A stretch of DNA of 64,000 nucleotides from DAOUJW01 sp034422115. Its GTDB lineage: Bacteria; Chloroflexota; Dehalococcoidia; Lucifugimonadales; UBA2985. Every line of letters starts with the position of its first letter. Positions within the stretch are counted from its first letter, which is position 1. Positions 17,389-25,470 of this stretch are shown here, one piece after another. The translations under genes were made by a program, and so were the position numbers. Location of the stretch: positions 1-64,000 of the forward strand of contig DAOUJW010000010.1 of NCBI GenBank assembly GCA_034422115.1. The letters are read 5' to 3'. The notes below the pieces were generated by a model. The model saw only the letters and a list, made by a program, of their open reading frames with translations. It was not told the origin of the DNA and did not search any database.

Positions 17389-18153
17389 TCATCGCCGCCA
17401 CGGCAGGCCGTCGGTGGCGCGGATGAACTCGGCGTGAAGCTCAGCGCCGGAGGCTATAATGCCCTCAGAGTAGAGCGTTCCGGGGTTGGCGCGCTTGTCC
17501 GTGACAACGCCCCCCGCCTCTGCGACCAGCAGCAGGCCGCTTGCCACGTCCCAGGGCGAAAGGTTGTGGTGGAAGTACATGTCCACCCTGCCGCAGGCGG
17601 CGTAGGCCAGGCCCAGGGCCGCCGACCCCATCATTCTAGTGCCCTGTATGTTGGGCCACAGGTGGAGCACAAGCTCAATGGCCCTGGAGGCGGTCTCGTC
17701 CACGTAGCCCAGGTCGTAGCTCAGCAGCGCGTCCTCAAGCCTGCCCTTTTGCGAGACGCTGATGGGGTCGCCGTTGAGGTACGCCCCCTGTCCCGTGACG
17801 GCCTGGAACATCTCGCGGCGCACGGGGTCGTAGGTCAGGCCCAGCAGGAGGTCGTCACCCCTGGCAAGGGCTACCACCACGCCGAAGAAGGGGATGCCCA
17901 GGATGTAGTTGCGGGTGCCGTCCAGGGGATCGATGATCCAGGTGTAGCCGGAGCTGCCGCCAACCGGCTCAGACTCCTCCGCAAGAAAGCCCGCTTCCGG
18001 GTACTCGCGGCTCAGGCTCTCGATGGCGCGGCTCTCCACCAGCTTGTCCACGTCGGAGACCAGGTCGGCGCGGCCCTTGAATGAGACCTCTTTCTCGGTG
18101 TGGAACCTCTCCAGCAGAAGGTCGCCGGCCTCCTCCGCCACTCTCAAGGCCAC
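17389..18153 (-). CDS. Inositol monophosphatase family protein
   Basis: A 254-residue member of the Mg-dependent IMPase/SuhB family. Visible metal-site motifs: EES (59-61), the DPLDGTRN box (75-82) and the late SPWDVASGLLLVAEAGG. They bind two or three Mg2+ and the phosphate of inositol-1-phosphate or a related sugar phosphate. I give the GTG at 18153 as start, but the frame stays open upstream to a CTG at 18213 that overlaps the trpS stop and sits 7 bases after an AGGAGG. That start would add 20 residues and complete the first helix. The gene is downstream of trpS on the same strand and probably cotranscribed. Confidence 0.88.
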   Translation of the reverse strand: MALRVAEEAGDLLLERFHTEKEVSFKGRADLVSDVDKLVESRAIESLSREYPEAGFLAEESEPVGGSSGYTWIIDPLDGTRNYILGIPFFGVVVALARGDDLLLGLTYDPVRREMFQAVTGQGAYLNGDPISVSQKGRLEDALLSYDLGYVDETASRAIELVLHLWPNIQGTRMMGSAALGLAYAACGRVDMYFHHNLSPWDVASGLLLVAEAGGVVTDKRANPGTLYSEGIIASGAELHAEFIRATDGLPWRR

Positions 18154-18209
18154 CTGCAGGGCGTCCGCCCCGCTTTGGGAAACGGGCAGGCCGCTCTTTG
18201 AGCCTATAC

Positions 18210-19220
18210 TCAGAGCGCCGCCTCCTGGATTCCCATCCTCTCCCTGACCTCGGCCAGGGTCTCCCTGGCGATGGACTGAGCGCGCCGCGCGCCCTCACGC
18301 AGCACCTCGCCGACGTACTCAGGCTGGGTCGCGATCTCCCGCCGTCGCTCCCTCAGTGGCTCCAGCGTCCGGTTAACGCCCTCGGCCAGGAGGCGCTTGT
18401 CCTCCACGCAGCCCATCTCGGCGGCGGTGCACTTCTGGTACACCTCGTCCAGCCTGTCGGGGTTGAAGAACTTGTGCAGGCTGTAGACGTTGCACACCCA
18501 GGGTCGGCCCGGGTCGGAGCGACGCAGACGCTGAGGGTCGGTGAAGGCCGTAGCGACCCTTGCGCCCGTCTCCTCCGGCGTCGACGCCAGCTCGATGTGG
18601 TTGTCCAGGCTCTTGCTCATCTTGTGGTTGCCGTCCAGCCCAACTATCACGGGGTACTCCGTGAGCCTGGCCTGGGGCTCCGGGAAGGTCTGGCCGTACA
18701 GGTGGTTGAAGCGGCGGGCTATCTCACGGGCCAGCTCCAGGTGCGGCACCTGGTCCTCACCCACGGGCACGGTGTCCGCCTTGTACAGGATGATGTCTGA
18801 GGTCATCAGCACGGGGTAGCCCACCAGCCCGTAGCTCACAGACTCCTCCGTCTCATTCATCTGCCGCACCTTGTCCTTGAAGGTGGGCACCCGCATGAGC
18901 CAGCCCAAGGGCGTCACCATGCTCAGGAGGGTGTGCAGTATCATCACCTCCGGCACGTGGGACTGGACGAAGACGATGCTCTTCTCAGGGTCGATGCCGG
19001 CGGCGAGCCAGTCCAGCACCATCTCCCGGATGTTGGGCCGGATGTCCTGGGTGGCGTCGCCCTGCATGTCCGTGAGGGCGTGCACGTCGACGGCGGAGTA
19101 TATGCAGTCGTACTCGTCCTGCAGGGCAACCCAGTTCTGGAGCGCGCCCAGGTAGTTGCCGATGTGCAGACGCCCGGAGGGGCGCATACCGGAGAAGACG
19201 CTTTTACGTGCGGTAGTCAT
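18210..19220 (-). CDS. trpS: Tryptophanyl-tRNA synthetase
   Basis: A 336-residue class Ic aminoacyl-tRNA synthetase of normal bacterial length, which charges tRNA(Trp). The HIGH-like motif is HIGN (19-22, in GRLHIGNYLGAL) and the KMSKS loop is intact (200-204, in LDGNHKMSKSLDN). PVGEDQVPHLELAREIARRF is the usual dimer and Trp-site segment. It starts at ATG 19220. The inositol monophosphatase gene follows directly, possibly overlapping. Confidence 0.97.
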   Translation of the reverse strand: MTTARKSVFSGMRPSGRLHIGNYLGALQNWVALQDEYDCIYSAVDVHALTDMQGDATQDIRPNIREMVLDWLAAGIDPEKSIVFVQSHVPEVMILHTLLSMVTPLGWLMRVPTFKDKVRQMNETEESVSYGLVGYPVLMTSDIILYKADTVPVGEDQVPHLELAREIARRFNHLYGQTFPEPQARLTEYPVIVGLDGNHKMSKSLDNHIELASTPEETGARVATAFTDPQRLRRSDPGRPWVCNVYSLHKFFNPDRLDEVYQKCTAAEMGCVEDKRLLAEGVNRTLEPLRERRREIATQPEYVGEVLREGARRAQSIARETLAEVRERMGIQEAAL

Positions 19221-19285
19221 GGCTGTTCAGTCGTAGAGTCTACCACAGACGGCAGGCATGGGAAAGGGAAGTGTAGCGTCTTCAA

Positions 19286-19314
19286 TTGCGCGCATAGTCT
19301 GAGACTGCTAGAAT
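19286..19314 (+). promoter_or_regulatory. Sigma70-type promoter of the dcd-riboflavin operon
   Basis: TTGCGC at 19286-19291 and TAGAAT at 19309-19314 are separated by 17 bases. Transcription would start about 35 bases before the dcd ATG. It lies between the divergent trpS and dcd genes. I see no FMN riboswitch in the short leader. Confidence 0.6.
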
Positions 19315-19356
19315 TCCCATAAGTCACCCAAATCTGCATTTTTGGAGGAGGGTCTT

Positions 19357-19926
19357 ATGGTCCTCAGCGACCGCAGCATCAAGGAGGAGATCGCGAAGGG
19401 GAGAATCATCATTGACCCCCTGGATTACTCCGACATCCAGCCCGCCAGCGTTGACCTTCACCTGGACCGCAAGCTGCTGGTGTTCCGCAACACGCGGCAG
19501 CCCTACATAGACGTGCGCAAGGACATGCCGGACCTCACGGAGATAGAGCAGATTCCCGACGACTCGCCCTTCATCCTGCACCCGGGCGAGTTCGTTCTTG
19601 CCAGCACCCTGGAGGTCGTCGGCCTGCCGGATGACGTTGTCGCCCGGCTGGAGGGCAAGAGCTCCCTGGGGCGGATCGGACTGCTCATCCACTCCACCGC
19701 GGGCTACGTGGACCCGGGATGGAACGGGCACCTGACCCTGGAGCTGAGCAACGTCGCCAACCTGCCAGTGACCCTCTACTACGGGATGAAGATAGGCCAG
19801 ATTTCCTTCCTGCGGCTGACCACTCCCGCCGACAACACCTACGGCTCACCGGCCCTGGGCAGCAAGTACCAGGGGCAGACGGAGCCAACGGCCAGCCGCT
19901 TCTTCCGAGACTTTTCCAAGGACTAG
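19357..19926 (+). CDS. dcd: dCTP deaminase
   Basis: A 189-residue dCTP deaminase/dUTPase-fold enzyme. It makes dUTP from dCTP, feeding dTTP synthesis. It carries the KSSLGRIGLL motif (101-110), STAGYVDPGW, the catalytic Glu in HLTLELSN (E129) and the C-terminal KYQGQTEPTASRF lid that closes over the nucleotide. The ATG at 19357 follows GGAGGAGGG at 19344-19352, so I prefer it over the in-frame TTG at 19342. It leads the riboflavin operon, and ribD follows after 7 bases. The link may be simply shared expression of nucleotide-based pathways. Confidence 0.95.
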   Translation: MVLSDRSIKEEIAKGRIIIDPLDYSDIQPASVDLHLDRKLLVFRNTRQPYIDVRKDMPDLTEIEQIPDDSPFILHPGEFVLASTLEVVGLPDDVVARLEGKSSLGRIGLLIHSTAGYVDPGWNGHLTLELSNVANLPVTLYYGMKIGQISFLRLTTPADNTYGSPALGSKYQGQTEPTASRFFRDFSKD

Positions 19927-19933
19927 AGGCTGT

Positions 19934-21013
19934 ATGGACTACATGGGAAGGGCAATTGAGCTGGCCCGGGAGGCCGTGGGCCGTTCCAGCCCCAACCCTC
20001 CGGTGGGCGCGGTGATAGTGAAGGACGGCCGCATAGTTGGGGAGGGCAGCACACTGCCACGCGGCCAGACCCACGCCGAGGTGGTGGCCCTGCGACAGGC
20101 GGGTGAACAGGCCAGGGGCGCTGTGCTTTACACCACCCTTGAGCCGTGCTGCCACTTCGGGAGGACGCCGCCCTGCACGCGGGCCATCATCGACGCCGGC
20201 GTCGCCGAGGTGCATGCGGCGCTCATAGACCCCAATCCCCGGGTGAACGGCATGGGCATGGCCGAGTTGAGAGACGCCGGAATCGAGACCTGCCTGGAGG
20301 AGAGGGAAGAGGCCGCGGAGGTGGCGGAGGCTTTTGTCCACTTTGTCACCACCGGCCTACCCTTTGTGATAGCCAAGTTCGCCATGAGCATCGACGGCAA
20401 GATAGCCTCCACGTCCGGCGACTCCAAGTGGATAACCTCCGAGGAGGCGCGCTGCCACGCCAGGGTGCTGCGGGGCCAAGTGGACGCCGTTGCCGTCGGC
20501 ATTGAGACGGCCCTGAGCGACGACCCCCGGCTGACGGCCCGGGACTTGGACGGCAACAACGTAGAGAGGCAGCCCCTGCGCATCATCATCGACAGCTCAG
20601 CCCGCACGCCGCCGGACTCGCAGCTGTTCAGGGAGCCCGGCCCGGTGCTGGTGGCCGTCGCCAACGCCCCTGAGGAGAAGAGCGCGAAGCTGTGCGCCGC
20701 GGGCGCGCAGGTGGTCCCCGTGGCCGCCGCCGACGGCTCCGTAGACCTCCAGGCCCTTCTGAAAGTCCTGGGAGAGCAGGAGATAACCAGCGTGATGGTG
20801 GAGGGAGGCGGCAGGCTGGTGGGGTCTCTCTTTGACCTGGGGCTAGTGGACAAGGTGATTGCCTACATAGCGCCGGTGGTCCTTGGAGGCAGGGACTCGC
20901 CGACGCCGGTGGCCGGCGCGGGGTCTGCAACTATGGAGGAGGCCCTGCGCCTCAAGCGCACCAGGGTGGAGGTGATTGGAGAGGACGTAATAATGACGGG
21001 GTACGTGAGGTAG
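19934..21013 (+). CDS. ribD: Bifunctional pyrimidine deaminase/reductase
   Basis: A 359-residue two-domain enzyme for steps two and three of riboflavin synthesis. Residues 1-145 form the deaminase with zinc motifs HAEVVAL and PCCHFGRTPPCTRAI. Residues about 150-359 form the NADPH-dependent reductase with KFAMSIDGKIAS, GDSKWITSEEARCHAR, VAVGIETALSDDPRLTAR and VMVEGGGRLVGSLF. Length and both domains are complete. It starts at ATG 19934 and is followed 6 bases later by ribE. Confidence 0.97.
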   Translation: MDYMGRAIELAREAVGRSSPNPPVGAVIVKDGRIVGEGSTLPRGQTHAEVVALRQAGEQARGAVLYTTLEPCCHFGRTPPCTRAIIDAGVAEVHAALIDPNPRVNGMGMAELRDAGIETCLEEREEAAEVAEAFVHFVTTGLPFVIAKFAMSIDGKIASTSGDSKWITSEEARCHARVLRGQVDAVAVGIETALSDDPRLTARDLDGNNVERQPLRIIIDSSARTPPDSQLFREPGPVLVAVANAPEEKSAKLCAAGAQVVPVAAADGSVDLQALLKVLGEQEITSVMVEGGGRLVGSLFDLGLVDKVIAYIAPVVLGGRDSPTPVAGAGSATMEEALRLKRTRVEVIGEDVIMTGYVR

Positions 21014-21019
21014 GACTCT

Positions 21020-21601
21020 ATGTTTACCGGAATCGTGCAGGAGGTTGGCAGAGCGAAAGAGAACGACGGCTCGTCCCTCACCATCGAGGCTAGCGCCTCC
21101 CTGGACGGCCTCAATCTTGGAGACAGCATAGCCGTCAACGGCACGTGCCTCACGGTGAAGTCGATGGACGCGGAGAGCTTCTCGGTAGACACCATGCCGG
21201 AGACCCTGCGTCGCACCAACCTGGGGCTTCTGGAATCCGGCGTGCCGGTGAACCTGGAGAAGGCCCTCACCCTCAACACCCCGCTGGGGGGCCACATAAC
21301 CCAGGGCCACGTCGATGGCACGGGGACCGTCGTCTCCGTGGAGCCGGAGGGCGACGCCCTGATGATTCGGTTTGAGGCCCCGACCCAGGTGATGAGGTAC
21401 GTCGTGGAGAAGGGCTTTATCGCCGTGGACGGCATCAGCCTGACGGTGGTGGACTGGGACGAATCGTCCTTCAGCGTGTCTGTGGTAAAATATACTCAGG
21501 ACAACACCAACCTGGGCGGGCGCAAGCCCGGGGACGTGGTCAACCTGGAGGTGGACATCCTGGCCAAGTACGCGGAGAAGCTCCTGGCCGACCGCCAGTG
21601 A
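21020..21601 (+). CDS. ribE: Riboflavin synthase (alpha chain)
   Basis: A 193-residue riboflavin synthase that dismutates two 6,7-dimethyl-8-ribityllumazine molecules. It opens with the diagnostic MFTGIVQEVG and has two lumazine-binding barrels: the first with VNGTCLTV and TMPETLRRTNLG, the second with GGHITQGHVDGTG and VDGISLTVVD. The C-terminal helix (VNLEVDILAKYAEKLL) makes the trimer. Gene order with ribBA and ribH downstream confirms the assignment. Some schemes call this gene ribC. Confidence 0.97.
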   Translation: MFTGIVQEVGRAKENDGSSLTIEASASLDGLNLGDSIAVNGTCLTVKSMDAESFSVDTMPETLRRTNLGLLESGVPVNLEKALTLNTPLGGHITQGHVDGTGTVVSVEPEGDALMIRFEAPTQVMRYVVEKGFIAVDGISLTVVDWDESSFSVSVVKYTQDNTNLGGRKPGDVVNLEVDILAKYAEKLLADRQ

Positions 21602-21636
21602 TGGGGACTCTATAATCGTCTATCGGGAGGTGGAAA

Positions 21637-22851
21637 ATGGCTCTAGTCAGCGTTGAGCAGGCAATCAAGGACTTCCAGGAAGGGAAGATGGTCATCATTG
21701 TTGATGACGAGGACCGAGAGAACGAGGGCGACCTCTCTGTAGCTGCGGAGAAGATCACGCCTGAGATAATCAACTTCATGGCCACTCACGGCCGCGGCCT
21801 CATATGTGTGCCCATGATTGGCCCTCGCCTGGAGCAGCTCAAGCTGCCCATAATGGTGGACGACAACACCTCGCGCAACACCACCGCCTTCACGGTTTCC
21901 GTTGACGTGAGGAAGGGCGCGACAACCGGCATCTCGGCCTTCGACCGCTCCGCCACAATCGAGGCCCTGATAGACCCCCTGACGGAGCCAGAGGACCTGG
22001 CCAAGCCGGGCCACATCTTCCCCCTGCGCTACCAGGAGGGCGGAGTGCTGGTGCGGGCGGGCCAGACCGAGGGGTCGGTGGACCTGGCGAAGCTGGCCGG
22101 TCTCTATCCCGCCGCCGTCATCTGCGAGGTCATGGCGGACGACGGCACGATGGCCCGCATGCCTGAGCTTGAGACCTTCACCGAGCGCTTCGGCATCAAC
22201 ATCGTAAGCGTTGCGCAGATCATCGCCTACAGGCGTCTCCACGAGAAGATGGTGGAGAGGGTGGCCGAGGCCAGGCTCCCGACCAGGTACGGCGAGTTCA
22301 CGGCCGTCGCATACAGGAGCGCCGTGGACGCCGCGGAGCACCTGGCCCTGATCAAGGGCGACGTTAGCAATGAGAAGCCGCACATGGTCAGGGTGCACAG
22401 CGAGTGCCTCACCGGCGACGTCTTCGGCAGCCGGCGGTGCGACTGCGGAGCGCAGATAGACCTGGCCCTTCAGCTCATCGCCGAGGAGGACACGGGGGTC
22501 TTCCTGTACATGCGCCAGGAGGGCAGGGGCATTGGGCTGCACAACAAGATAAGGGCCTACGCCCTCCAGGACAGCGGCCTGGACACGGTGGAGGCCAACG
22601 TCCAGCTTGGCTTCAGCCCAGACCTGCGACACTACGGCATCGGCGCTCAGATACTGGCCGACCTGGGCATCAAGAACATGCGGCTGCTCACCAACAACCC
22701 CAAGAAGGTCATCGGCCTGGAGTCCTACGGCATCAAGCTGGTTGAGCGAGTGCCCATCATCGTCCCTCCGACCGCCGAGAACGAGCAGTACCTGGAGGTC
22801 AAGCGCGACAAGCTGGGCCACCTGCTGGGGGTGGAAGAGGCCAAGGGTTGA
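21637..22851 (+). CDS. ribBA: DHBP synthase / GTP cyclohydrolase II fusion
   Basis: A 404-residue bifunctional enzyme supplying both riboflavin precursors. The N-terminal half (1-205) is DHBP synthase with DDEDRENEGD (23-32), TTGISAFDR and PGHIFPLR. The C-terminal half is GTP cyclohydrolase II with zinc cysteines C257, C268, C270 (ECLTGDVFGSRRCDCGAQ) and RQEGRGIGL. In the first half the usual metal-binding GHTEA is here GQTEG, so the expected His is Gln143. This may lower or alter DHBP synthase activity, or may be a tolerated lineage variant. It follows ribE by 35 bases, behind a GGGAGGTGG site, and overlaps ribH. Confidence 0.95.
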   Translation: MALVSVEQAIKDFQEGKMVIIVDDEDRENEGDLSVAAEKITPEIINFMATHGRGLICVPMIGPRLEQLKLPIMVDDNTSRNTTAFTVSVDVRKGATTGISAFDRSATIEALIDPLTEPEDLAKPGHIFPLRYQEGGVLVRAGQTEGSVDLAKLAGLYPAAVICEVMADDGTMARMPELETFTERFGINIVSVAQIIAYRRLHEKMVERVAEARLPTRYGEFTAVAYRSAVDAAEHLALIKGDVSNEKPHMVRVHSECLTGDVFGSRRCDCGAQIDLALQLIAEEDTGVFLYMRQEGRGIGLHNKIRAYALQDSGLDTVEANVQLGFSPDLRHYGIGAQILADLGIKNMRLLTNNPKKVIGLESYGIKLVERVPIIVPPTAENEQYLEVKRDKLGHLLGVEEAKG

Positions 22852-23363
22852 AGGGGCCATCCTTTGACGATGAGCCTCAAGGCCCGGGGCTCCACACCAG
22901 GGGCGGGCTGGACGCGCGCGGCCTCAGGATAGCCATAGTCTCCTCCAGCTTCAACCGCTTTGTCACGTCCAGGCTCGTCGAGGGGGCCTGCGAGGGCCTA
23001 ATGGCCCACGGCTTTGAGGAGACCGACCTCTACGTCTCTTGGGTCCCGGGCGCTTTCGAGTTGCCCTTGGCGGCTCTGGAGATGGCCAGGACCGGCAGGT
23101 GGGACGCCCTGGTGTGCGTGGGCGCCGTCATTCGCGGGGAGACCTCCCACTTCGACTTTGTGGCCGGAGAGGCGGCACGAGGCATTGCGGACGCCGCCCG
23201 CGAGACGGGCGTGCCCATAGCCTTTGGCGTACTGACCACGGACACGGAGGAGCAGGCGCTGGAGAGGGCCGGGGGCAAGGCCGGCAACAAGGGCTACGAG
23301 GCGGCGCTCACGGCCATTGAGATGGCGAACCTGCTCCGCCAGGTGAGGGAAGAGAAGGGGTAG
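22848..23363 (+). CDS. ribH: 6,7-dimethyl-8-ribityllumazine synthase
   Basis: A 171-residue lumazine synthase, the penultimate riboflavin enzyme, which usually assembles into pentamers or 60-mer shells. Motifs: IVSSSFNRFVTSRLVEGA, WVPGAFELPLAA, GAVIRGETSHFDFV with the catalytic His, and FGVLTTDTEEQALERAGGK. It starts at a TTG at 22848 that overlaps the ribBA stop (ttga), so it is coupled. The first 24 residues before LRIAIVSSS are longer than usual and low in conservation. Confidence 0.95.
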   Translation: MKGPSFDDEPQGPGLHTRGGLDARGLRIAIVSSSFNRFVTSRLVEGACEGLMAHGFEETDLYVSWVPGAFELPLAALEMARTGRWDALVCVGAVIRGETSHFDFVAGEAARGIADAARETGVPIAFGVLTTDTEEQALERAGGKAGNKGYEAALTAIEMANLLRQVREEKG

Positions 23364-23370
23364 GACTACT

Positions 23371-23462
23371 TCCCGCTCATGGTGAGCCTGTCGAACCAGA
23401 GCGGGAAGACATCGGGGTATTGTGATACCGCTCACCCTTCGACAAGCTCAGGACGAGCGGTA
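23371..23462. repeat. REP-like palindrome pair after ribH
   Basis: 'cccgctcatggtgagcctgtcg' in one orientation and 'cgctcacccttcgacaagctcagg' in the other, spaced by about 40 bases. It lies between convergent genes (ribH and the EF-Tu-domain-like gene) and may serve as a bidirectional terminator. Confidence 0.7.
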
Positions 23463-23498
23463 CCATCCAAAAATAACAACGCAAGTTGGCAATGACGT

Positions 23499-23753
23499 TC
23501 AGTCCGTTATCCTGAACACCTTGTCGCCGCGCCGCACGCGGTCGGTGACCTTCACGCCCACCGCCTGGCCCGCCGAGGCCTCGGTTGCACTGGCGTTGTC
23601 CAGCTGCATCGACTCCACCACCATCTCCAGGTCCGTTGTGTGGCCGGTAATGCGTATCCTGTCCCCCACCTTCAGGGTGTCAGTCAGCTCTATCCCGGCG
23701 ACCACGGGACGGGCAAAGAAGTCGCTCACACGGCCCACTTCAACCTCTGCCAT
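23499..23753 (-). CDS. Translation elongation factor-like small protein
   Basis: An 84-residue single beta-barrel: VEVGRVSDFFARPVVAGIEL, KVGDRIRITGHTTDLEMVVE, SMQLDNASATEASAGQAVGV, VRRGDKVFRI. This matches domain 2 of EF-Tu/IF2-type translational GTPases, here free-standing with no GTPase domain. Such proteins occur in Chloroflexota and archaea and have been given only this general name. The role is unknown. It is transcribed from the ATG at 23753 and convergent with ribH. Confidence 0.75.
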   Translation of the reverse strand: MAEVEVGRVSDFFARPVVAGIELTDTLKVGDRIRITGHTTDLEMVVESMQLDNASATEASAGQAVGVKVTDRVRRGDKVFRITD

Positions 23754-23807
23754 GACTCCCTCCTTACCGCTGTTTGAGTTGGAGTATAAGTCTCTAGGCG
23801 CGCGGGT

Positions 23808-24023
23808 TCAATAAGATTCGTTCTTGGACTCACCTGTTGGGACATCTTCCCCGTTAGCCAGCATATCTTCCACTATCAGAACCGCCGCCTCGTGGAGGGC
23901 CTGTGCAGCCTCTTCCTGGGTGTATCCCCACGTTGCGCATCCGGGGATATCATCAATCCAGGCGCTCCACCGCCCATCTGATTCGATTTGAAACCGACCC
24001 TCAGGATATGCCAAATGAGTCAC
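23808..24023 (-). CDS. HicB-like antitoxin
   Basis: A 71-residue HicB-type protein with the partial RNase-H-like fold: YPEGRFQIESDGRWSAWIDD, IPGCATWGYTQEEAAQALHE and AAVLIVEDMLANGEDVP. This is the standard antitoxin core that inhibits HicA, without a C-terminal DNA-binding domain. It overlaps the end of the HicA-like gene by 4 bases, so it is translated from the same message in the usual toxin-first order. Confidence 0.8.
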   Translation of the reverse strand: MTHLAYPEGRFQIESDGRWSAWIDDIPGCATWGYTQEEAAQALHEAAVLIVEDMLANGEDVPTGESKNESY

Positions 24024-24271
24024 CTACCGAACAGTTCCTCAATTAACTCGTCCCGTCCAATCTCCAAGTATTCAGCTACGTCACCGAGTATGCCGTTCAG
24101 TGTGCCCACACGCATTGGATTGTGGCGGGGGATCGTAAGTCGATGTGAGAAGCCCATGTAGTTGCTCTCGAGTCTCATGTGGCTGCTCCTTTGCCTGATG
24201 AGAACATAACCGTAACTGCGCCCCAGCAGTGCGACCAACTCATCGCCGGACAGACTGCGAGGCGTTCTCAC
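24020..24271 (-). CDS. HicA-like mRNA interferase toxin
   Basis: An 83-residue double-stranded-RNA-binding-like protein: RTPRSLSGDELVALLGRSYG, a central RQRSSHMRL (with the family's catalytic His position in SSHMRL), LTIPRHNPMRVGTLNGILGD and a final helix. I chose the GTG at 24271 because it overlaps the upstream gene's TGA by 4 bases (GTGA) and gives the expected N-terminus. It sits between two small HicB-fold-type genes. Confidence 0.8.
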   Translation of the reverse strand: MRTPRSLSGDELVALLGRSYGYVLIRQRSSHMRLESNYMGFSHRLTIPRHNPMRVGTLNGILGDVAEYLEIGRDELIEELFGR

Positions 24272-24480
24272 ACAGGTATGACCTCGCTTTGCACCATGTG
24301 GACGCGAATTGCCTGGGGCATTTCCCATTCATCAAAGTGGCACAGCACTGCATCCCGCAGCATCGACTTCAGATGCTCCCAGTCATCACCCTCCGTAAAA
24401 ATGCTGTGGTTCAAGGCGCGAGCCGTGTATCCCCCTTCAGGGGCTTCCCACACCTGGAAGACTATTTCCTCGTCAGACAT
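24268..24480 (-). CDS. Small HicB-fold-like protein upstream of HicA
   Basis: A 70-residue protein: MSDEEIVFQVWEAPEGGYTA, LNHSIFTEGDDWEHLKSMLR, DAVLCHFDEWEMPQAIRVHM. Proteins like this sit beside HicA-like genes in many genomes and are sometimes mislabelled as 2-oxoisovalerate dehydrogenase fragments. The pattern (strand, GGY.A, helix with LKSML.DAV..HF) is that of a HicB-type partial RNase-H fold. It precedes and overlaps the toxin gene, making a three-gene module with two antitoxin-like partners. Confidence 0.65.
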   Translation of the reverse strand: MSDEEIVFQVWEAPEGGYTARALNHSIFTEGDDWEHLKSMLRDAVLCHFDEWEMPQAIRVHMVQSEVIPV

Positions 24481-24533
24481 TTTGATTCTCCATTAGCCCT
24501 GGCATTTCGGTTTCCTTGGAGGCACCCCCGGGC

Positions 24534-25391
24534 TCAGCCGTTGTCCAGATTTTCAAACAGGTCCGAGTACTTGACTCCCGGCTCAATGGGGGGCAGCACC
24601 TGGGTGAAGTGCTCCTGGGAGAAGAACTCCCGCCTTATGTCCTCCGGCAGGCGGTTGAAGAAGTCCGTAGGCTTGTGCTGGGTGCGGTGACAGCCAACCA
24701 CCTCCAGCTTGGTCTCGTACATGGCCGCCACGTCCATCACCACCGTCACGGCGTCGTCCGGTGTCCCGATCTCGTCCGGGTCCAGGGGCTCGTCCTCCGG
24801 CTGGTCCTCGTCGGGGATGGTCTTGGCCAGGGCCTCTATGCGGCTGAAGGGAATGGCGACGTAGAACAGCCTCTTGGGAGAGTGGAGTTCGATTCCCCTG
24901 TTGAGCTGCTCAGGGTACCGGGTAGGGTCGCCCGCCGCGTGGAAGGCCGCCTCCGCGTACCTGCTCATGGCCACGTGGTCCGGGTGGCCGTAGATGTCCT
25001 CCTGGTCATAGGTGACAATGACGTCCGGCCGAATCTGGCGTATCAGGTGCACAACCTTGGCCAGCACTTCGTCCGGCTGGGCCCTGTAGAGGGACATGGG
25101 ATCCCGGTTGTCCGCCGTGCCCGCCATGCCGGAGTCCCTGTAGCCCAGGAAGTGGGGCTGGTGTATGCCCATAGTCCGGCAGGACTCCCGGAGCTCCTCC
25201 TCCCGCACCGCCCCCAGCACGTCCCGGTAGGCCAGCTTGGGGTCGCTGATGGTGCCGGCCTCGCCCTTGGTGGCGCTGATCAGGTACACCTCCACCCCCT
25301 GGGCGGCGTAGGTGGCAAGGGTCCCGGCGGTGGTGTAGGACTCGTCGTCCGGGTGGGCGAATATCGCCAGGAGACACCTGTCTTGGGCCAT
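24534..25391 (-). CDS. PIG-L family deacetylase
   Basis: A 285-residue LmbE/PIG-L-type zinc-dependent N-deacetylase. The metal motif AHPDDE is at 12-17 and the third ligand in YGHPDHVAMS. GEAGTIS lies in between as usual. Relatives remove acetyl groups from GlcNAc-type substrates (mycothiol, bacillithiol or GPI precursors) or act on small-molecule glycosides. Which one applies here is open. It is divergent from arsA and single-gene. Confidence 0.88.
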   Translation of the reverse strand: MAQDRCLLAIFAHPDDESYTTAGTLATYAAQGVEVYLISATKGEAGTISDPKLAYRDVLGAVREEELRESCRTMGIHQPHFLGYRDSGMAGTADNRDPMSLYRAQPDEVLAKVVHLIRQIRPDVIVTYDQEDIYGHPDHVAMSRYAEAAFHAAGDPTRYPEQLNRGIELHSPKRLFYVAIPFSRIEALAKTIPDEDQPEDEPLDPDEIGTPDDAVTVVMDVAAMYETKLEVVGCHRTQHKPTDFFNRLPEDIRREFFSQEHFTQVLPPIEPGVKYSDLFENLDNG

Positions 25392-25414
25392 AGCTCGACA
25401 CCTCTTCAGTCAGC

Positions 25415-25444
25415 TTGCGATTGATTACGACCCATGCCTATAAT
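25415..25444 (+). promoter_or_regulatory. Sigma70-type promoter of the ArsA-like gene
   Basis: TTGCGA at 25415-25420 and a perfect TATAAT at 25439-25444, 18 bases apart. A ribosome-binding AGGAGG follows at 25453-25458, so the leader is very short. Confidence 0.6.
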
Positions 25445-25470
25445 AGACGCTTAGGAGGTCATCAAAAAAC

